A stretch of DNA of 64,000 nucleotides from Aquilaria yunnanensis (lineage: Eukaryota > Streptophyta > Magnoliopsida > Malvales > Thymelaeaceae): positions 99,710,893-99,774,892 of the forward strand of contig CM077594.1 of assembly GCA_039654915.1 (NCBI GenBank), in the 5' to 3' direction. Position numbers and translations under genes: made by a program. Under the pieces are notes generated by a model. That model had not been told where the DNA came from. It did no database searches and saw only the letters and a list, made by a program, of their open reading frames with translations. This document shows, one piece after another, positions 1-12,455 of this stretch (within the stretch, counting starts at the first letter, position 1; each line of letters starts with the position of its first letter).

Positions 1-3000
1 TTAAGTGGCGACACTGACCTGTGAGCAACCGTTAGGCAGTTCCTGGATCAAGCATCCAGAAGGAAGCTTCCAACATCGTGTACCTTTCAACAAGTCATAA
101 GAGGTGTTCATGACCACCCATACTCCAGCTTCAATTTGCTGGCAATGGCGAAGCAAGTAGAATTCACGAGCTGGAACCAGAGGCGAAAGGACGTGCATTT
201 GTTCATACATCTATTATTGACACTTACAAATTTGGTGAGCTTTTTCATATTGTGATCATTTCAGTAGAAATTTCAAGGTTCAAAAGGCGTGCGAAGGAAG
301 TAATTTTCTTTACCAACTCCAAGAAACCAGCCTTGTTGCCCATTGTTCCAGTGTCAAGGACTTCAACTGCCTTAGACTTGGTGACAATTGATGGGAAAAG
401 ATCCCTCCATGTTTCCTGTGAACTCAAATGCGCAAGGCCTCGTGTTATCACATGTGCTATCCATCCTTAATGTGGAGAATGAAAATGCTTTGGAACTCAC
501 CGAGTCCAGAATCAAGTCAACCAGCTGAGCTGCATTAAGCTGCACTTGTCCAGAATTCTTCGATGACTCAATTCTAGCACTGGAGCTTTTAAAATGCAAA
601 GCCTTTGGGAAAATCTTGTCGTAGCTATCTTGATGTATGACATATCTTCCATCCGACTTCACCCACAATGGCTCATTTATCCTCAAAAGCTTCATCAACT
701 CCTCCAGGGCATTTGTGGCAATCTCAAACATATGTCCCCTCTCCATATCTGTTATTCCCTTGTTTAGGTAACCAGAATCAGACATTCCCGGATTGAGATC
801 AAGACCAGATGCTGAACTCCCGGCCCTGTGGTCCATGAAGCTTCCAGCTGGAGGTAACAAGTCCAAAGCTGTTCCTGGGATTGGCATCAATGACTCGAGC
901 TGTGAAATCGGTTTTCCTATGTACTTGGCGAGGAGATTGGACACTTTCTCATGCTGCAAAGTCACACACATGTCAACTATTGAAACTAGCCATGAACAAA
1001 ACATCAAAGGTTCCGAACATAGAAATTGATTGCCTCTTCTTTGAGTTGGGCATTTTCCAGTTTAAGTTTCTGCAGACTACGCTGGCGTTCTTCTTCCCCA
1101 AAAGGTGGACCGCCACAAGAAGGGCAGATGACATTCTTCAATGCTTCTCTTATGGCATGGTTTTCACATTGGATCCTTTCATTCTCTGCTCGAAGAACTG
1201 AGTTATCTGCACGTTCGCTTTGTGCCTGCAATATGTGCGATACAATCAACCGTTAAGGAAGAGAACTTGAGAAAAAACCAAAATGTGTGAATGCATCCAT
1301 TTGGCAATAACATTTGCAATTTACATAAAAAACCAACCAAGCGTGTAGTAAGAGGAAAGGAAATCTAGAATATGCCAAACAATTTATTGTAAACTCAAAT
1401 GTTTTCTCCTTGAAGAACAGAGTCATCTATCTGTGCGGTCTCTTTGAGCCTAGGAACCGTGGGATACAATCAAACGAGAAGACTTGAGAAGCAAACAAAT
1501 TGTGGCCAATTGGTAATAACATTTGTGATTTACTTGAGCCATTAAGAAATTTTTTTAAGATCTAATTAACTACATATGGTTATAGCTAGGAAAGGCAATC
1601 TAGAATGCTAAACACCATTGTAAACACAAATGTTTAATTGATTCGAAGAATCTAGTTATTTGTGCATTGGCCCAGGACCCAATCAACCTAGAAAAGTTGA
1701 GAAGTAAACAAATTGTATCCGTTTGGCAATAACATTAACATATGTGATCTACATCGATCAGCTGTTAAGAAAGTTCATCAATCGCTTTTTCGAGCTCTAG
1801 GTGTAGTAATGTGAAATGCAATCTAGAATGCTAAATAATTTATTGTAAACTCAAATGTTAATTCTCTAGTAGTATGAAATGCAATCTAGAATGCTAAACA
1901 ATTTATTGTACTCAAATGTTTTGTCAGCTTGAAAATTAACCCTATTTGTATGTATGTTCTTACGAACAATGCGATATATACAATCAACAAAGAGAACTCG
2001 AGAACCAAGTTGTATGTAGGTTCACCTAGGAACTGTGCGATACAGTCAACTAAAAGAACTTGAGAAACCAAACAAAAAAATGTAGTTTTTGAGAAATAAC
2101 ATTTGTGATATATATAATTAGCCATTAAGAAAATTCATCAAATGCTTTAACTATAGCAATAGGAAACATATATAATCTAAAATGCTAAACAATTTATTGT
2201 AAACTAATCATGTGTTTTAATTTCTCAGCTCGAAGAACCAAGTTGTATGCATGTTCACCTAGGAACTGTGCGATACAACTGATTGAGAGAACTTGAGAAG
2301 AAAACCAAAGTTGCAGCTGTTTGGGAATCGTTTATGATCTACACTGATCAACCGTTAAGAAAATTCATCAAGTTCTTTTTTAAGCTTTAATTGTAGTTAA
2401 GGGAAATGCAATCTAGAATTAATTCTAAATAATTTATTGTAAACTCAAATATTTGTAATATACACTAATCAACCATAAAGAAAATTCATCAAGTTCTTTT
2501 TTAAGCTTTAAATGTAGTAATGGGCAAATGCAATTATAAACTTAAATATTTTCTTAGCTCTAGCAACTGAAATATATCTCAGAACGTTTATTTATTAACA
2601 GTGCGATACAATCAACAGAGAAAACTTGAGAAATAAAAAAAAAAATTGTAGCAGCTTGGCAATAAAAATTGTGATTTACATGATCAGTTGTCCAGATAAT
2701 TCACCTAGCGCCTTTTTTTAAGGTTTAACTTGTGTAATAGGAAATCATAGGCAATCTTGAATGGTAAATCATAGGCAAACTTGAGAAATAAATTAACAAA
2801 TTGTAGCTGTTTGGCAATAAGAATTGCAATTTACATAATCTTGTAGTTCAGATAATTCACCCAGCGACTTTTTTTTTTAAGATTTAACTTGTGTAATGGG
2901 AAATCATAGGCAATCTTGAATGCTAAAAAATTTATTTATTGTAAACTGAACTGAAATGTTATTATAAAAAAGCACCTTAATTTGAGTCCTCTTGTTCTGA

Positions 3001-3327
3001 AACCAGAACTTGATCTGCCTAGGTTCCATCCCAAGATCTCTACTAAGCTGGCGCCGCTGGTTTTCATCCGGATGCGGACACTCCTTGAAAAAACTGGAGA
3101 AAACAAAACAGAACTCAAAAAATCGTAACAAGTCTAATGAATAGGCGACAAAACAGTCGGCGTGTGAGTTTAAAAAGAAAAAGAAAATAAAAATTATACG
3201 CTTCAAGAGCTTGAATCTGATGGGAAGTGTGGCGATGGTAGGCCTTTTTCCCTTTGCGGGAATTGGAGGCCTCTCCTTCTTCTTCATTTCTCGGATCCCC
3301 CGTCACCCCAAAACCCTCCATCTCCAT
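1..3327 (-). CDS. HD-ZIP class IV homeobox-START transcription factor, 5' part (HDG11/HDG12-like)
   Basis: Nuclear transcription factor family that controls epidermal cell fate. Exons read on the minus strand: 3327-3200, 3093-2976, 1225-1034, 953-501, 415-314, 210-19; a donor at 18 leads out of the window, so the C-terminal part is missing. The 395 visible residues give the homeodomain (split by intron 1, with the helix-3 core [10 protein letters not shown]), a zipper region with the class [10 protein letters not shown] insert, then the START domain (RREFYLLR-like and [13 protein letters not shown] motifs). The start is the first ATG, at 3327; a second follows two codons later. Intron 2 (2975-1226) is unusually long and made of tandem repeats. 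Intron 3 seems to use a GC donor. HDG11/HDG12-type is inferred from zipper and linker similarity recalled from the family; the exact orthologue is uncertain. Confidence 0.88.
1190..2960. repeat. Tandem repeat array filling HD-ZIP intron 2
   Basis: About six degenerate copies of a unit of roughly 220-300 bp. Each carries, in order, a 'gaagaac' block, a 'tgcgatacaatcaac' block, 'gaacttgag', 'ttggcaataacatt', and 'caatctagaatgctaaacaa' followed by 'tttattgtaaactc'. Copies start near 1190, 1409, 1641, 1928, 2227 and 2554, with partial copies at about 2459 and 2770. The first copy overlaps the real exon 3 edge, so the duplicated unit included the intron acceptor and the first dozen codons of the zipper exon. 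Only copy 1 keeps a working acceptor and frame. Confidence 0.8.
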
Positions 3328-5974
3328 TCTCGAATATTACTAATTAATCCTCAAGCTAGCACTAGCAATGTATATCGGGTGTTTAATTTGTTAATCAATA
3401 AGCTTGGGAAATGAGTAATTAAGTAAGGGTAGAGACTTATATAACGGTAGACGCATATATATATACATAAGACGTGCCTATGGCAGGATGAGGCATCCAG
3501 AAAAGGAGAAGTAATTAAGCGCAAGGTGGCGGAATTGAGAAAGAAATCTGAGGGCGGGCGGGTTGTGCTTTCGATAATATGAATTGAATGATTACAGTAT
3601 ATTCGCTTTCGGGCCACACGTTACAGCGATATCACAGGGAATTTCAGCAAAGATATGTTCTGCGCTTCCTTTGCTTACCAAATGGGATCTTCCGACACAA
3701 GAAACGGCAATAAAAGTTAGATAGTGCTGTGTTTAATTACTTTTAACCTGGAAATAACTTGACTTATATAACCTTATTCATGTTTTAGGTCAAGCGTTGA
3801 ATTCTGTGTAATATATATTTCTTGTTCAGGCAGACAGAAACAGTGACGGAGAGGAAAAGATTTACACTTAATTGTTTGCTTTTACTGTGGCAAACAACTT
3901 TGTTGCCCATAAGTTGACTGCCGGGTAATATTCCAAAGGGAAACGACGACCTATAATTATCTTTTTAAGAATTTAAATATACAACCACCAATCGCGATGG
4001 CCGGTTACTTGCGACGTAAGAAAATCTATTCTGTAATTTATTGTTGTTGCTTGTTGTCAAGCGTATCGATAGGGGTTAGACTTGTGTTCATCAAGAAATG
4101 CAAATTTTGGTATGGATTGACTTGTTTACTAGAGTATTTTTTGGGTGTACGACTCATCTTTTTGGAAGCTGTCTACCGTATTATCACCCACGTGCTACTT
4201 AGGAAGGTGAAAAATACTTGTCGGAATTAAAGGTGACGGTTACAAAAAAATAGATATTGCATAATTTGATAAAAGCAATTAAGATGGAAGATGTTAAGAC
4301 TATATATCACGTTCAACTAAGTAGCTGGGAAGTTGGTAGTTAATATGGTTTAAAATCCAGAGGCAGTCTGTTTTAGTTTAAATTGAATTAATCAGGTTCA
4401 ATTATTCGAGGTTCAATGCCAGGTTATTACTGGGTCTGTTGGTAGTTAATAAGGTTGGTGAGGGAGGCTTTAATCGGGTCTGTTGGCAGACTGCGAGATG
4501 GGAAAGGCTGAGTAACTTGGTTTAGTTCGCAAATGGTGGATCCGACGTCGGAGGTTGCTAGAACAGCTGGAAATGGTGGTGGATGCCGGAATTCGGCAAA
4601 TAGGAGGAGCGCTCCAGGAGGTTTTCGTTTAGCTGTGTTTGTCTGAGTGAGAGAAATGAGAGAAGCCAATAATCAATGACCCAAATATTTAACCATACAT
4701 GCAATATATAGTTTTGACCAGCGAATAATGAAGCCCTAATAATCCAGTTAAACTAAAATGAACTGTGTCTGTTTAATGTGTAATTAAACTTTGGCTGGTG
4801 TAAAGCACGAAAACGCTTTGGATCCTAGATTTTACTCTTTTTGCTTTTGGTAATTTTTTTTCGGTAAAATGTGTAATGTGCTTTGTTGATCATTTCTTCA
4901 CTAGCCAAGTCAAGGTTCTATTTACCGCTTTTTATTTTGAGCTTCTTTTCGAAATACAGCAATCTCCTTTAAGCCATTAAGTCAGTGTTTTAAATTTTGT
5001 ATTGAGCAAGTTGATACTGTCTCATATTGGATTGCCAAAATTGAAAAATGGTAGGAGAATGGTTTGTCTTATTACTTTTTTTCTTTTTTCAAAGATTATA
5101 TATGTTTTTTTTACCATTCATGATTACTAATTTTAAATTCTATGTTAATAAATGTTATATTTTTATTTTTTTGTATGCTCTTTATATTTAAGTGCATGTG
5201 TGTCGGGGGGATTTTGCATTCAATTAAGTCTATCTGCTAAGCTTAAATTTTCATCAACAATATAAATTCACTTTTGTTCCTAACACTCATGTTCATTTAT
5301 ATAAGGTTTTACATTCAATTAAGTCCATTTCATAAGCTTGAATTTTCACCACCAATATATATAAATTCACAGATATAATACCAACATAAATTATGAAAAA
5401 ATGTAATAATTAATTTTATTTTGGGCTTCAAAACTATTATGAACTACACATATTAATTTAATTATTATTTTTTCATTGGTCTACTTGTTATTTTATGTAA
5501 TAATAATTTTTTATATTTTAGTTTATTTTTCAAATAAATAATCCGTCCATGGGACATGTATAAAATTAGTTGAAAATTTATATATAAATAAGTTAAAAAA
5601 ATATTTTTAGCTATTTTTGGAAAATTGATGCTTTTTTTAATTTTACTTGATTGGGTACGGGAAAAGTTTATAAATAAATAAATAAAGTTTTTAAAAAAGA
5701 TTATTCTAGTGGTCATTAATTAGATAGAGTTTAGGCTTTCAAATGACATTGATTCTAGATAAAAATTAATAAAAATAAAAATAATACATGACATGAAACC
5801 CACATAATTCACAAAGTCTCATTGTTTAATTACTTGACGACGACTTATGGTCATTAGGAACCATGAAAGGTTCCCTTACAGAAACACCGACAGTCACCCT
5901 GTTTTGCCTTACTGCAATGGCCAAGCAGTAATAGTAAAAAATAATAACTTTGGACTCTCCATTAGTACATTGTT
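3328..5974. other. Intergenic region upstream of the HD-ZIP gene
   Basis: AT-rich spacer that should hold the HD-ZIP promoter and 5' leader next to 3327. No open frame in it has family resemblance or supporting splice signals. A short tandem duplication lies at about 5213-5370: two copies, about 97 bp apart, of a block starting 'cattcaattaagtc' and ending 'ataaattcac'. Nothing else is recognised. Confidence 0.6.
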
Positions 5975-7754
5975 GGCCTAAATACCTTAAAGATCCCTTA
6001 ACTTGACTAACTCATACAAGTTATCTTTTATCTCAAACTTAGGCCATGTGAGTCCTCAAACTTTGCAATTCATCATGAGTTGTCCAACTGCTTGATGTGC
6101 CATAACATCATCACCTTTTTTTTGGATATTAATCATCTTGGATTAACAAAGAATTTTACCGTTCCCAAGACAAAGAAATCAATGTCATTCCTGGTAGACG
6201 AGCTCTTCCCCAACAAAATGATCTTCCCATTTCAATCCAATAATGTCCCAAGATTATAACCCTCCAAATATTATCTCAAACTTGAATTCAGATCCGTCAA
6301 TTTTAGTAACTTGTGTCGGGTAAATTAGATATAAAAAATAAAATCTTTTTTCTCTGATTTAATAAGTTCTACCTGTAAGTTTTGAATCGTGTTTTGGGTT
6401 TTTTGGTTATTGCTGTATATTTGGTTATATATATTATTATTGATTAATCAGAGAAAGATTGTATTATGTAGTGAATGGTTATTTATTTGCTTACATAGGA
6501 TAGCGTCCTGGGTTGTCTCTCTATTTTTTTTTTTGTTTCAAATGATTTTTTAAGTACATATATACATTAATCAGAAAATTAAAAAATTGCATATGGATAG
6601 AAAAAAAATCTAACAAATTAAATAATTACTCCCTGTTGAAACCTTCTATTATTTTCCTTTTTTTTTTTTTGAAACTAATGAGTAGTATGAATATTGATGA
6701 GATAATTACTTTTAATTAATATTACATATAATAATAGAAAATACAAAATCCCTATGTTTATTTGGAAGTAAAAAAATAAAAACAAATTAAGAATTAATGA
6801 TTTTATATAAATTCATAAAAGAAAGAAATTGTAATCAACTTATGAATTTAATCAAGATAAAATAAATTAGCAGTAAACAACTTTAAAATAAAAACCCAAA
6901 TATTTTCTCTTGAAAAAAGCTAAAGGGTTAATTACAATTTAACCCCCTTCTTTTTAGGTGAAATTACACTTTACCTCTCCTATTTAAAAAATATACACTT
7001 TACCCATTTTTTAATACAAATCAACAACAACTTATGAAATCTTAATTTAGACTATATGGTTATCATCTTCAAGTAATTTCAATGTGTATGATATTTTTTT
7101 TAATAATTAACTAATATTTAAAAAATATTGTTTAAAAAATTGAAAAGAATACAGAAAGAAAAACTGATAATTTAAAATATCAATTAATTCTAAAAAAATA
7201 CTATACAAATTGAATTTATTGGAAGATAGTTACTGTAATATTTAATTTATGATTTCAAAAGTTATTATCAGACTGTATTAAAAAGGTATGGGCAAAGTGT
7301 AATTTCACCAAACCTTAGGGGGTAAATTTTGATTATCCCAAAAATAAAAGCACTATTATTGTGTAGATATTCTTTTTAGAGAAAACGTGCAAACAAAAAT
7401 TTTAAGGGAAATTAAATTATTTGTTAACTATGATTTTTAAACTTAATTTGCATTTGACAGAAATTAAATTCATCTCAATATTTTTCTGCTTTTTAAAGAG
7501 TGCAATAGTTTGCTAATCCATATTTTTTCCTTTTCTTTTTTTTATGTATTTTAGTCCCTAAGATTGCTAAATGTTCAAAAAAGGGTGATGACATTATAGC
7601 ACATAAGCTAGTTGGACTAATTCATGAGAATCCCAAAGTTAGGGGACCGACATGGTCTAAGTTACAATGTTAGAGGACTAACATAAGCTGAGTTCAAGTT
7701 ATGGGATTAACTTGTATGAGTAAGTCAAGTTAAGGACCCTGGAGTATTTAAGCC
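5975..7754. mobile_element. Mutator-like non-autonomous TIR element
   Basis: Long imperfect terminal inverted repeats of about 150-200 bp: the left end begins GGCCTAAATACC and the right end, read in reverse, GGCTTAAATACT. Both arms then share 'ccttaacttgact(a/t)actcatacaag' and a 'catcatcacc' block. The flanks are a near-perfect 9-bp duplication (tacattgtt at 5966-5974, tacattttt at 7755-7763), the size expected for Mutator elements. No transposase was found. A foldback MITE (6925-7339) sits inside, so this element is the older of the two. It ends about 160 bp before the expansin start, so it may supply promoter-proximal sequence. Confidence 0.72.
6925..7339. mobile_element. Foldback MITE, nested copy
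   Basis: A 415-bp near-complete inverted repeat: the left arm starts GGGTTAATTACAA and has 'gaaattacactttac'; the right arm in reverse has 'gggataatcaaaatttacccc' and 'gaaattacactttgccc'. Both arms continue into matching 'caacttatgaaat' and 'taacttttgaaat' blocks. It is related to the element at 27699-28141. Possible 9-bp duplication aaagctaaa / aaaaataaa (7 of 9). No coding sequence. Confidence 0.65.
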
Positions 7755-7917
7755 TACATTTTTTAAGGATAAAAAAAAGAATTACACAAAACTGATGAAA
7801 GTAAAGCATCGTCTTCACATCGATAAGCTCAAGTCCAACCAAAGTCTCGCTTTCACTTTCCTCTTTCTTTACACTTTAAAACTTCACTGTCGCAGCTTCG
7901 CTTCCCTTCTGCAGGAA

Positions 7918-10009
7918 ATGGGAATGTCGCCTTCACCGATCTGTCATACAGCTCTAACACTTGCTCTTGTACTTCTACACGCTTCCACCGCCGCGTCCCA
8001 CTACTCCTCTGCCACCTCCTCTCCTCCCCTTCCTTCGTCAGAGTGGCGCCCCGCGCGCGCCACCTACTACGCAGCCTCCGATCCCCGCGACGCCGTGGGC
8101 GGAGCCTGCGGCTATGGCGACCTGGTGAAGGCGGGGTACGGCATGGCTACGGTGGGCCTGAGCGAGACTCTGTTCCTGCGCGGCCAGATCTGCGGCGCCT
8201 GCTTCGAGCTCCGCTGCGTGGACGATCTCCGGTGGTGCATTCCTGGGACCTCCATCATCGTGACGGCGACCAACTTCTGCGCGCCCAACTATGGGTTCAC
8301 CTCCGACGGTGGGGGCCGCTGCAACCCTCCCAACAAACACTTCGTCCTCCCCATTGAAGCTTTTGAGAAGATCGCTATCTGGAAGGCTGGTAACATGCCC
8401 GTCCAATACCGAAGGTTCCTTCTTCCTTCTCTCTTCTCTTCGCGTTTCTTCGCTAATTGCTAGTTCATGCCTGTGGTTATCATAGTGGCCACTTTATTGC
8501 TTAATTAAATCCAATTTCACCCAAAATTGTTATGATGTTCAATTTATTAGCTAGTTTAGCGGATAAATAAAAAGTCCTCGTCATCGGTATTTCACTCCGT
8601 AGGAGTAGGCTTTAGTGCCTGTTTTTTTATGGTGTAGCTTAACTAAGCCCATGGGTGTCATGGTCATAGCAAAGTTTATTTCCTATTTTACTTAAGCTGA
8701 ATCCATAATTCTGAGCTAAAGATTTTCCTTCTTTATCGATAATTGGTATCTTCTAGAAAATAAAGCTGATGAGTGGAAGTTCTGCGAGGGAAATTGCATG
8801 TGTCTGTGTGTGCATTTATCTGTTTTAGCACTTTAGGCTACTCACTTGCACTGATCAGCAACTAACTAAAATTACGTAATGAGGCATAAAATACAACTAG
8901 AAGTACTTAAAGCAAACACAGAAAACAAAAAGACGGTAATTATCTAGAGGAAAATTTGTTAGTTTCTATAGTGTGAGGGGTTTGCTTGGAGCTTGGTGAT
9001 GAATGGTGTTATATCCTAGGTTTCTACAAAATGACTGATAAACTTGGCGTTTTCCGATTAATTTAGTGCTGCTTCCGTTCCTTCAGCCCTGCCTGGGTGA
9101 TTCTTAGCCCATGTGGTTTCATGTCTACCTGATTTGTGACTTCGTCTTGTAAGGTAGAATGTTTGAGTGGCAGTCCCTTATCCAAAGGCAGTTCAATCTT
9201 TCTGAAGAAATTTTTTCACAATGTAGGTTTCTCACTACCAATTACAGCTAGTTTAGGTAGCATCACTAGTGTATGTCTATTTCAAAAGATCAACTCGAGA
9301 ATCTGTGGTTCTGTGCTTCCTTATTGTTCTCTTAGGTCTACAAGATGAATGCCGAAGAACACAGTAGGATCCTTTTAGTACCTGTAATTTCATTGAGGAT
9401 CTTGTTAGAGCCAGAGGTTTAAGTGATTTTTCCTACGAAGCTGCATCACCTGATACATCAGCAGTATAACTAACACACAGCGAGTTTTATATTTTTGTAT
9501 AGTATCACTCTTTCATCTGAAGTTAACAATCTGGTTATCAACCAATCTGATATTCTCTACGCTGAAGGTTTCAGAAGATCCTTAATATCATATCTCAACT
9601 CTGGATTTGCTATTGTGGCAGTTAGATATGCAATCATTATCTTGAATAAAATCTCAAATGTCAATTTCACATGTTGACTTCTGCATGTTTCATTTTCAGA
9701 ATCAAGTGCAGAAAGGAAGGTGGCATTCGATTTACAATTGGTGGTGCTGGCATCTTCATGTCAGTTCTAATCAGCAATGTTGCTGGTGCTGGTGACATAG
9801 TTGCAGTGAAGATAAAGGGTTCAACGACTGGTTGGTTGCCTATGGGTCGGAATTGGGGACAGAACTGGCACATCAATGCCGACTTAAGGAATCAACCATT
9901 GTCATTTGAGGTCACTAGCAGTGATAGGATTACAGTTACATCATATACTGTTGCTCCAAAGAACTGGGAGTTTGGACAAACTTTTGATGGCAAGCAATTT
10001 GAGTCGTAA
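7918..10009 (+). CDS. EXPA13: Alpha-expansin, EXPA13-like
   Basis: Secreted wall-loosening protein that acts at pH-dependent slippage between cellulose and xyloglucan. Two exons, 7918-8414 and 9700-10009, joined within an Arg codon (AG|A), give 268 aa, a normal expansin length. A signal peptide covers about residues 1-27. The N-terminal double-psi beta-barrel domain (about 45-165) has the GGACGYGDL and CGACFELRC motifs with their conserved Cys. The C-terminal carbohydrate-binding domain (about 180-265) has the aromatic motifs [12 protein letters not shown] and KNWEFGQTF. The usual HFD motif reads HFV (141-143). An in-frame ATG at 7795 would add 41 residues in front of the signal peptide, so 7918 is preferred. 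Exon 1 is much more GC-rich than the surroundings. EXPA13 is assigned from overall resemblance recalled from the family, including the HFV. Confidence 0.9.
8415..9699 (+). other. EXPA13 intron
   Basis: Single 1285-bp intron with donor G|GTTCCT and acceptor TTTTCAG|A. AT-rich sequence; no gene or clear mobile element was recognised inside it. Confidence 0.8.
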
Positions 10010-11345
10010 GAAACAGAGAGCATGCATGTTTCAATATAGATATCATCGTTTCTTTCCATTCGGTCGTAGATGGAAGGTGTACAAGTTGTGGGGTGCTGCT
10101 GATTTTTTCACAAATGTAGATTAAACTTTGTATGTCCAATTTTTATTGTACGGGACAGAAAGGAAAATGTCTAAAACCATCGCCCATGTGATACGAATAC
10201 TTACTCCTGTAATGATATGTATACGATGAGCTGAGTTCTCTATGTTTTCCAGGGATGCTGTGATACAAGTTGAATAGGGATTTGCAGAAATTATGACTAA
10301 CTTCCGGGAATTTGCAGAAATTATGCCAAACTTTCAATGGAAAGCCAAAATGCCCGTAATATTGTGCTCCTTGCCAGGAAACTGGAAGACATATTTCTCG
10401 GAGTGGGATAACAATTGTATAAGATCTTCTGTCATTCTCAGGACTAGAGCCTCTAAACTTGCAATATACCAATTGCAATCCACCTGAAAAAACAATCAAG
10501 TGGAAATGCTACCTCTGAATTCTGCAGCAACATGAATAGAATACTCAACGCCCTCTTTAGGTTGAATACTCAAAACTCTGATTTTGTTTAGGCTAGTTTC
10601 CGCTAGTGACGGTTCATATCTTAAACTCAAAACGTGCTACAACACCCTGCTTAATCATTAGAACATCATCAAACCATGATTAGAACATTTGACTTCTGCA
10701 GTGGAACCAATCATTAGAATATCAGGAAACCATGATTGAGCACATATCTTGACATGCATATAGCCTCACATGTACTTACTTGATCACTTTTACACACATA
10801 CTTCACATATGCCGATAGTAACTCATCTCGCACAAGCTTATTCATTTGCACCGCCATGTCCATAAGAAGTGTGACTCATCGTAAATTTTCAGAGGTTGGT
10901 ATGAATGAGAGTTCCCGGTGTGCCTCTGTTCAACATGACATAACCAACCACACAATTCATGCAAACAGATCAAAGCGAAACAGAGGAGCAAAAACCGGCA
11001 GTGTGGTTGTATATTCCTGAAGCATGAACTGAATATGGTACAAAACCATCAGCTTTAGTCACATCAGATTGTATGTGACATAAACTGTTATCTGACCATA
11101 AATACATGCAAAATACCCAGTATTTGAACAATTACAAGGGAAAGAATTTTCAATATCTAACTAAAGGCAGAAAAAAATTTATCATGAGTCAATCTAGAGT
11201 GAGGGAAAGACCTAGCAAACTGACAGGTGCTACAACAAGAGGAAGTTTCTTGCAGAAAGTGCTTTGAAATTGTCATATACTTTTTGAATCTCCCAAGAAA
11301 AACCGCACAGCGTAGGAGGAAAACCAAAACTGCACCTTCAACTTT
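10010..11345. other. Intergenic space between convergent EXPA13 and SGNH genes
   Basis: 3' flanks of two convergent genes. A small tandem duplication of 'gaatttgcagaaattatg' with a period of about 33 bp lies near 10278-10325. No gene, RNA or mobile element recognised. Confidence 0.6.
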
Positions 11346-12455
11346 TTAAAGTTTCTGATGCGATTCAATAAGCAATGCGTTTAGCATGACCTGGATGGAA
11401 GCTTCATATACAGCTCCATCGTAGTGCATGCCATCAGCTGTACACCGCGGTCCACAGTTCCAAGTGAACGACTCAATATCCAACAATACTAGAGGGCCAC
11501 CAGTTTGGCGCAACAACCTACTATCTCCAAGTGCTCTGTCGTAGGCATGCCAAGTAGCATCGTTCATTTTTTCCCTCTTTTCTTCAGTGTTTAACATTGA
11601 ATTTATCAGCATTGGCATCCCAAGCCAAAACAAATGTGGTGACCTAATGGATACAGAACCTGTCAATGGGCCAGTAGTACCCGTCTCAGGCGCAAATGGA
11701 AACAAAGATAGCAAGGAACTCCTCAAGATTTGTAGTGAGAGAGCGTAATCTGATGTATTTGTCACATGAAGCATGTGCCAGAGCCCAGCTCCCATAACCA
11801 AAACATCAGGGTAACTCTTATTTTGCCTGAATTCCATAGTCAAATAAGTCAAATTTGTAACATAAGGAGCCCAAATGTAGTCCAATTTCATGCCAATCTC
11901 ATCAACCAGAATATTGTAATCACCATGCCTCTTAAACAAATCGCCTCTAACCGAGTTCATGCGCTCTGAATCAGAACCAAGAAGCAATTTCAACAAAGAG
12001 AGAGCAGCCAATCGCGCCTGCGAATCACCAGCCACAACCACCCACGACCCGTTCAGCAAATCCGAAGCATCGGATCCATCCAACCTCTGAAAGTCACAAG
12101 CGCCGACTTTAGAAGTTCTGGCCCAATCCCAGTTCTTCTCATACAAATCCACAGAAGCAACACTAGGATTCAATTCAAACCCGTGCTTGGGTCTGATGTC
12201 CCAAACAATCTCATTGACCGAATTAATGCAAGAAATACGGTGATCGAAGACAACTACGGAAGAAACAGAAGCGACGAAGCCAGAAAGATTCGGGAAATAA
12301 GGAGTCAAATGGACGCATACCGCGAGAGAGATGAAAAGGGCGCCGCTGAAGAAGAGCATCTTGTTCCGGCTGAGGTGCCAGCCGGCCATCCCCATCGGCA
12401 CCAGCAGGACCACGCAGGCCGCCACCACGCCCAATTGCACAGCACCGATCAACAT
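11346..12455 (-). CDS. Membrane-anchored SGNH/PC-esterase-like protein (PMR5/CAS1 type)
   Basis: Intronless 369-aa protein. Two hydrophobic stretches near the N terminus (about residues 4-25 and 34-52) suggest membrane anchoring, followed by a luminal domain with several N-glycosylation sequons (NGS, NLT, NKS, NTS). A GDS motif (AGDSQAR, about 143-145), an internal VMGAGLWHM block and a C-terminal DGMHY fit the SGNH hydrolase layout of nucleophile Ser and Asp-x-x-His dyad. Plant relatives are annotated as GDSL/SGNH-like acyl-esterases related to PMR5 and the SGNH domain of CAS1. Activity, presumably acyl transfer or hydrolysis on a Golgi glycan, is inferred. The start is the ATG at 12455; a longer reading to 12464 begins with TTG. 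Convergent with EXPA13. Confidence 0.8.
   Translation of the reverse strand: MLIGAVQLGVVAACVVLLVPMGMAGWHLSRNKMLFFSGALFISLAVCVHLTPYFPNLSGFVASVSSVVVFDHRISCINSVNEIVWDIRPKHGFELNPSVASVDLYEKNWDWARTSKVGACDFQRLDGSDASDLLNGSWVVVAGDSQARLAALSLLKLLLGSDSERMNSVRGDLFKRHGDYNILVDEIGMKLDYIWAPYVTNLTYLTMEFRQNKSYPDVLVMGAGLWHMLHVTNTSDYALSLQILRSSLLSLFPFAPETGTTGPLTGSVSIRSPHLFWLGMPMLINSMLNTEEKREKMNDATWHAYDRALGDSRLLRQTGGPLVLLDIESFTWNCGPRCTADGMHYDGAVYEASIQVMLNALLIESHQKL

Noticed and set aside
3997..4230. 77-codon plus-strand frame
   Set aside because: Isolated, no splice partners, hydrophobic composition typical of chance frames in AT-rich DNA.
8038..8406. 122-codon frame antisense to expansin exon 1
   Set aside because: A shadow of the GC-rich coding exon; no family resemblance.
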